Source: Phialocephala subalpina (lineage: Eukaryota; Ascomycota; Leotiomycetes; Helotiales; Mollisiaceae). Taken from it: a stretch of DNA of 64,000 nucleotides. The stretch lies in the NCBI GenBank assembly GCA_900073065.1, contig FJOG01000031.1, forward strand, positions 281,329-345,328. The letters run 5' to 3'. Below, in pieces: positions 60,172-64,000 of this stretch. The notes under the pieces are model-generated. The model did no database searches, was not told where the DNA came from, and saw nothing but the letters and a program-made list of their open reading frames with translations. The position numbers and the translations under genes were made by a program. Every line of letters begins with the position of its first letter. Position 1 is the stretch's first letter.

Positions 60172-62465
60172 ATGTCGGAGATTCCCAAATTATCGAAGCG
60201 ACGCTTGGACACTGTGGGAAATGGCGATGGTGACCGCCAACCGAAGCCGATCGAGTTCATCATGAGTACGGATGATAATCGCGAAGCTCGAGTAAGGAGA
60301 AGAGCTCTCAATGCATGTCGGACCTGCCGCGAACAGAAAACAAGGCAGGTCGATCAAGTCACTTTCCATTCACAGTAACTTGCTAATTTTCACCACGGAT
60401 GCGATGAAAAGAGGCCAATCTGTACCGCTTGCAGCCTGAATAATTCAGATTGTTCTTACGAAGATGGACGACAACCGGATCCACGACTCGACAATATTAT
60501 GGCTGCACTAGTACGCATCGAAAGCGAAGGTTCAACAGTTAAGGACACTCTCCAGCGGGTACAAGAAGATGTAAAGAAGTTACGAACCCAAGCAATGACA
60601 CACCCTGACTTTACCGGCAATCGGCCTGTCCCAGCTACATCTCCAACACTCCATGGTGCGACTTCTACCGCTTCCGTCCATTGGCCTTCTCCTGCATCCA
60701 GAGATATAACCCGGTTGGTTGAGGATGACATACAACCAGATGTCTCTCACCTACCTGCATACCACACCACGCAGGCCCTAAAGCTTCTAGAATGGCCAGT
60801 GCTTGCGAGCCTTTTGCCCACAGGGCCAGGGACAAACTACCATATTCTGCGTTCAGAATTAGACGCCATGCCTCGTGATAGAGTGAATCATAACGTCGAA
60901 GATAGCATTGAGGTTCGGAATTCAGACTCGAGGGAGAGGAGGAAAGCGTTAATTCAGTCTTATCTTCAACGAGTTCATATATGGTTTCCTGTTCTTCACC
61001 AAGACCTACTCTGGGCTCTCTTTTATACAAGAGATGCAGGGAACGACAAGATATCTTCTTCGTCTCGGTGTATTTTAAGCCTGGCCTACGCATTGGCGGC
61101 AGAAGCCGAAGCAATGGAATCAAGCGACCCCGGAAAAGCAGATCACCTTCACGCCACAGGTGCCCGCTACTTCTATGTAGCGGTAAGCGCCATTCCTAGC
61201 TTGGTAATGGATACGTCCCTTGAATCAGCCCAGGCTTTGATTTTAGCATCGTACGGCTTCCATATACTAGCTGAAAGCCTTTGACTCTTTGCTAATTGCA
61301 GCCTCAGGCTGTACAAAATCATCACTGCTAAGCTCTTCGAAGCATATCGGTTAATCATATTTGCCTGGGTTAATCTGCAAGGAATCTTGATTTGGTAAAT
61401 CAAATAATGCCGTACCTATTATGGCCAAGCTGACTCTACCCTGCTATTTGCAGTACAAGCGATGATACAGAATACACACGAGAGTTAATACGACGAGCTT
61501 ACTGGACGATTTTCATAATCGATAGCGAAATACGAGCAGAAGTAGATCTTGCGCCGATTGATATCAGCCTCATGGGTATTTCAATACAATATCCGACTGG
61601 CTCGGCTTTCGAGGAGAGCGACTACGAGGACAACTTAGAAGAGACATATTTGTGGTATTTCACATCTGCAAATATTGCCATGAGAAAGCTCTTGAACAGT
61701 CTGCATGCAACATTGTTCGCTCAAGGTATAGTTGAAGCAATGCGACAATATTTTGGTACCGTGGATATTAACAATAAGCACAGATCCACTCAAGGCGTCA
61801 ATGAAGCCCCAAATGCTCCTAAATATAGCCGGAGAACTCGAACGGCAGCTCGAGGCTTGGCGAGAAAGCCTCCCTGAAATCCTTCAGTTCCAGCCCGATT
61901 GTGTATTTCCCTTCCGGCCACCTTACGAAATCTCAACCCAAGATCGATACCTGAAACTCTTCCGGACCAAGCTTCAATTCAAGTACGTTGTCTGCCGGAT
62001 CGTGATCAACAGGCTCTTCCTGTTTCACGTCACTAATACCGATATGCAACTCACGGATTGGAGTTCTAATTTGGACGTGCGGGAAGAGTTCTTGCGCCGC
62101 GCATCTTTATGCGTGAAGGATGAGCTAATACTCACCCCTGCCTATAGGCAGGACACAAGGAGATACCTTACAATCATGAATCCTTTAAGCTTTTCCATTC
62201 CCGGGTAAGAAGCAAGTTTCTTTTACATCCAAATCATCCGGGCCTTGAAAATTTCCTAACACAATGTTGAAGCTCCCTCAGTCATGTCGTCACAATGCTT
62301 GTAGCCTTTACGCAGCCCACACTCCTGCGTCTTGATAGAGAGGAGATGGAGTCATCTATCCAGTTGACTCTAGACTTTTTGAGAAGTCTTTCTACACGAG
62401 TAGACATGGCAGCACAAATCTTAGAGATATTATTGCGCTTGGTTACGAATACTTCGTTACTGTAG
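60172..62465 (+). CDS. Zn2Cys6 transcription factor with irregular splicing, possibly decaying
   Basis: Readable exons are 60172-60344, 60399-61283, about 61453-61725, 61784-62204 and 62282-62465. The zinc cluster is NACRTCREQKTR joined to CDEKRPICTACSLNNSDC, all six Cys present. The join needs a GC donor (AG/GCAGGT) and an acceptor reading GG instead of AG. A coiled-coil-like region and linker follow, then a fungal-specific domain: RVHIWFPVLHQD, ILSLAYALAAEAEA, RRAYWTIFIIDSEIRAEVD, ERQLEAWRESLPEILQF. Between 61284 (TGA) and about 61453 the expected WHLIG-like block is not readable. The gene may therefore be damaged. It adjoins the GH1/transporter pair, so a role in their control is possible but not shown. 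Confidence 0.6.
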
Positions 62466-62950
62466 GTCCACCTCTTGCTAGATGGAGGCCTAAATCAAAA
62501 ACAAGAAAACCAGTTAATCACGGCGTGGCTCGAATGTACCGGTTTGCGCTTCGTAACTCCTTTACCTAGACGAGACATTAGTCAGGGCGCCCTTCGCGAC
62601 AGGAAGTGTACCTAACCGCGAGGCCGCTGGTATTTTGGCCAAAATACCGGGCGGTGAGCCATTCTGCCCACACGAGATTAATGTGGGTCCTCAAACAGGG
62701 GTCTAAAATACCGCCTCCAAAATACCAGGGCACAGCGAGACCTTCATTTCCCCCTTTCCCATAGCCATTGATACGCTTAAGACCCTCTGATCCTTCCGTA
62801 GGCTTCCTGTGCAGCTTTATGCAAGATCTTAGTGCGATGTGAGCGGTGTTGCGTGAGAAAACCTTTACTTTAAGTTACTTTAAGCTGTCGTCCCTGATTT
62901 TTTAGGGTTACGCTTAGTTATCTCAGTTGCAACCCGCAGCCACAGTAGTT
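62466..62950. other. Intergenic with repeated AAAATACC motifs
   Basis: Contains a 20-bp palindrome and further copies of the same 8-mer (listed separately). No gene. Confidence 0.4.
62629..62728. repeat. Palindrome and direct copies of CCAAAATACC motif
   Basis: GGTATTTTGG is followed at once by its reverse complement CCAAAATACC (62629-62648). AAAATACC recurs twice more near 62704 and 62718. Such clustered sites can be transposase or dimeric regulator binding sites, or a transposon end. Confidence 0.5.
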
Positions 62951-63591
62951 ATGGTTGACTGGCTGGTCCACTACCCAGTACACCATGTCTTGATATGCAA
63001 GTTCCATGGCTATACGATATGAAACCTAGCTAGCCATCTAGCCGATAAGCATAACGACATTGATCGCAAGCGTCGAAAGGCGATTATCTCTGAATACACC
63101 CTGGGCTAGAGCTTCGGCGGCCGCCGAATACTGAATACCGCCATGGGCCAGCGAACCTACTCCTAACCATCGACGGCCTGCCTGTCCACGAAGGCCTCGC
63201 CAGCGACGATTGTGAATTCCTGTCCACCGGCGAGAAAAGGCTCCGGGTTCATTGCAAGGAAGAACATGGCTGGGCTACGAACACGGTAGACCCAGTACAT
63301 TGGTCGAAGGTCAAGCTGCAGACCTCCTTTACTGGCCCTAATGCTGCTATTCACTATTTTTGTGTGACTGCTCCTAGGGCTGAATCAGGCGCAGAAGATG
63401 TGGCAGACCAAAGAGGCCGGTCGAAATGCCAACTGATTGAGGACATCAAAGAGTAGTGGGCGCACGAGAGGAGTTAGCAAGAGGAGATGCAAAAAGTCTT
63501 AATTAATAAGGCGGACGAGCACAAAACCACCAATTGGTTGAAGCGCGCAACGTGGATTGCCCATTTCAAGGAGAGAGATCTTGGCGAGTAA
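62951..63591 (+). pseudogene. OrsD-like (DUF3505) domain gene relic
   Basis: From ATG 62951 the frame gives HHVLICKFHGYTI, a stop, LASHLADKHNDI and KRRKAIISEYTLG, another stop. After a frameshift it reads IDGLPVHEGLASDDCEFLS, EKRLRVHCKEEHGW, VHWSKVKLQTSFTGPNAAIHYFCV and, past two more stops, EHKTTNWLKRATWIAHF. The sequence of LIC..HGY, HL..KH, L.C..C.F, R.HC...H.W and W.KV.LQTFF-like elements is that of the zinc-knuckle OrsD-like domain, which is named from the orsellinic acid cluster but widespread in fungal repeat-rich regions. It is clearly inactive. Confidence 0.65.
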
Positions 63592-63593
63592 TA

Positions 63594-64000
63594 TAAAGTA
63601 TAATATATATAATATTTGAAATATGCTTTATTTCGTATATATTTTAATTATTTTTAGTATAAATATATTTGAATATATTAAAATTCGAAAAAATATAATT
63701 ATTATATTATATAATATAAAAAGGTTATAAACGAGTATTTAATTATAAATAGAATTAATTAGAATATAAATTGCCTAAAGAATTAAAAATACAAAATACT
63801 AAATCTCTTAATATATCCAAGATAAAATTACGTATAATATTAATTCCAATCCAAAATAATAATATTAATAATTAATAATCAAATTAATCAAATTATTCGA
63901 TTATAAATATATATAAAAATATATAATTTTTAAATTAAAATTAATAAAATTAATATTTATTTTAATATTAAAATAAATAATTATATTTTAATATTTTAAA
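63594..64000. repeat. AT-rich, RIP-like block to window edge
   Basis: Nearly pure A/T with a few CpG-context C. No gene readable. Confidence 0.7.

Overview
The window reads as nuclear DNA of a filamentous ascomycete (Pezizomycotina; Leotiomycetes is a guess only). Genes carry many short GT-AG introns of about 47 to 150 bp. The families are typical of moulds: Zn2Cys6 regulators, HET-domain genes, UstYa-like proteins, type-B carboxylesterases and an ABCB exporter. Long blocks are almost pure A+T and keep C mainly inside CpG, the footprint of repeat-induced point mutation (RIP). One assembly gap of 629 N lies at 18862-19490.

Layout. 1-10.6 kb: the end of a kinase-like gene, a small acidic ORF, a secreted carboxylesterase and a 1338-residue ABC exporter. 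10.7-24 kb: gene-poor AT-rich DNA with a complete but RIP-killed Ty1/copia element (12239-18668; LTRs and a 5-bp target duplication visible), then broken ankyrin and BTB genes and a broken MFS exporter (24.2-25.6 kb). 26.8-29 kb: an intact-looking Zn2Cys6 regulator, followed by a Tc1/mariner relic. 31.4-41 kb: the main item, a candidate fungal RiPP (dikaritin-like) cluster. 41.7-55 kb: accessory region with three broken HET genes, a second carboxylesterase, an SDR, two related small C2H2 zinc-finger genes (one frameshifted) and AT-rich patches. 55.4-59.6 kb: a sugar transporter (one apparent frameshift) divergent from an intracellular GH1 beta-glucosidase. 60.2-62.5 kb: another Zn2Cys6 regulator with irregular splicing. 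62.9-63.6 kb: an OrsD-like relic, then AT-rich DNA to the edge.

The candidate RiPP cluster centres on a 311-residue secreted precursor (35412-36429, minus) made of 17 near-identical 17-residue repeats, most ending in a Kex2-type KR or RR site. It shares a promoter region with a canonical UstYa-family gene (37237-38230; two HxxHC motifs). A divergent UstY-like membrane protein (31449-32261, also two HxxHC motifs), an MDR-family reductase (32643-33913) and a sucrose-type transporter (39028-40977) lie within 6 kb. Signal peptide, repeated cores, dibasic sites and UstYa oxidases are the parts list of ustiloxin/phomopsin/victorin-type peptides. This precursor has no tyrosine in any repeat and no tyrosinase gene is nearby, so its chemistry would differ from that of ustiloxin. 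The product is unknown.

All exon coordinates were worked out by eye from reading frames, splice signals and family conservation; none was tested with transcripts.
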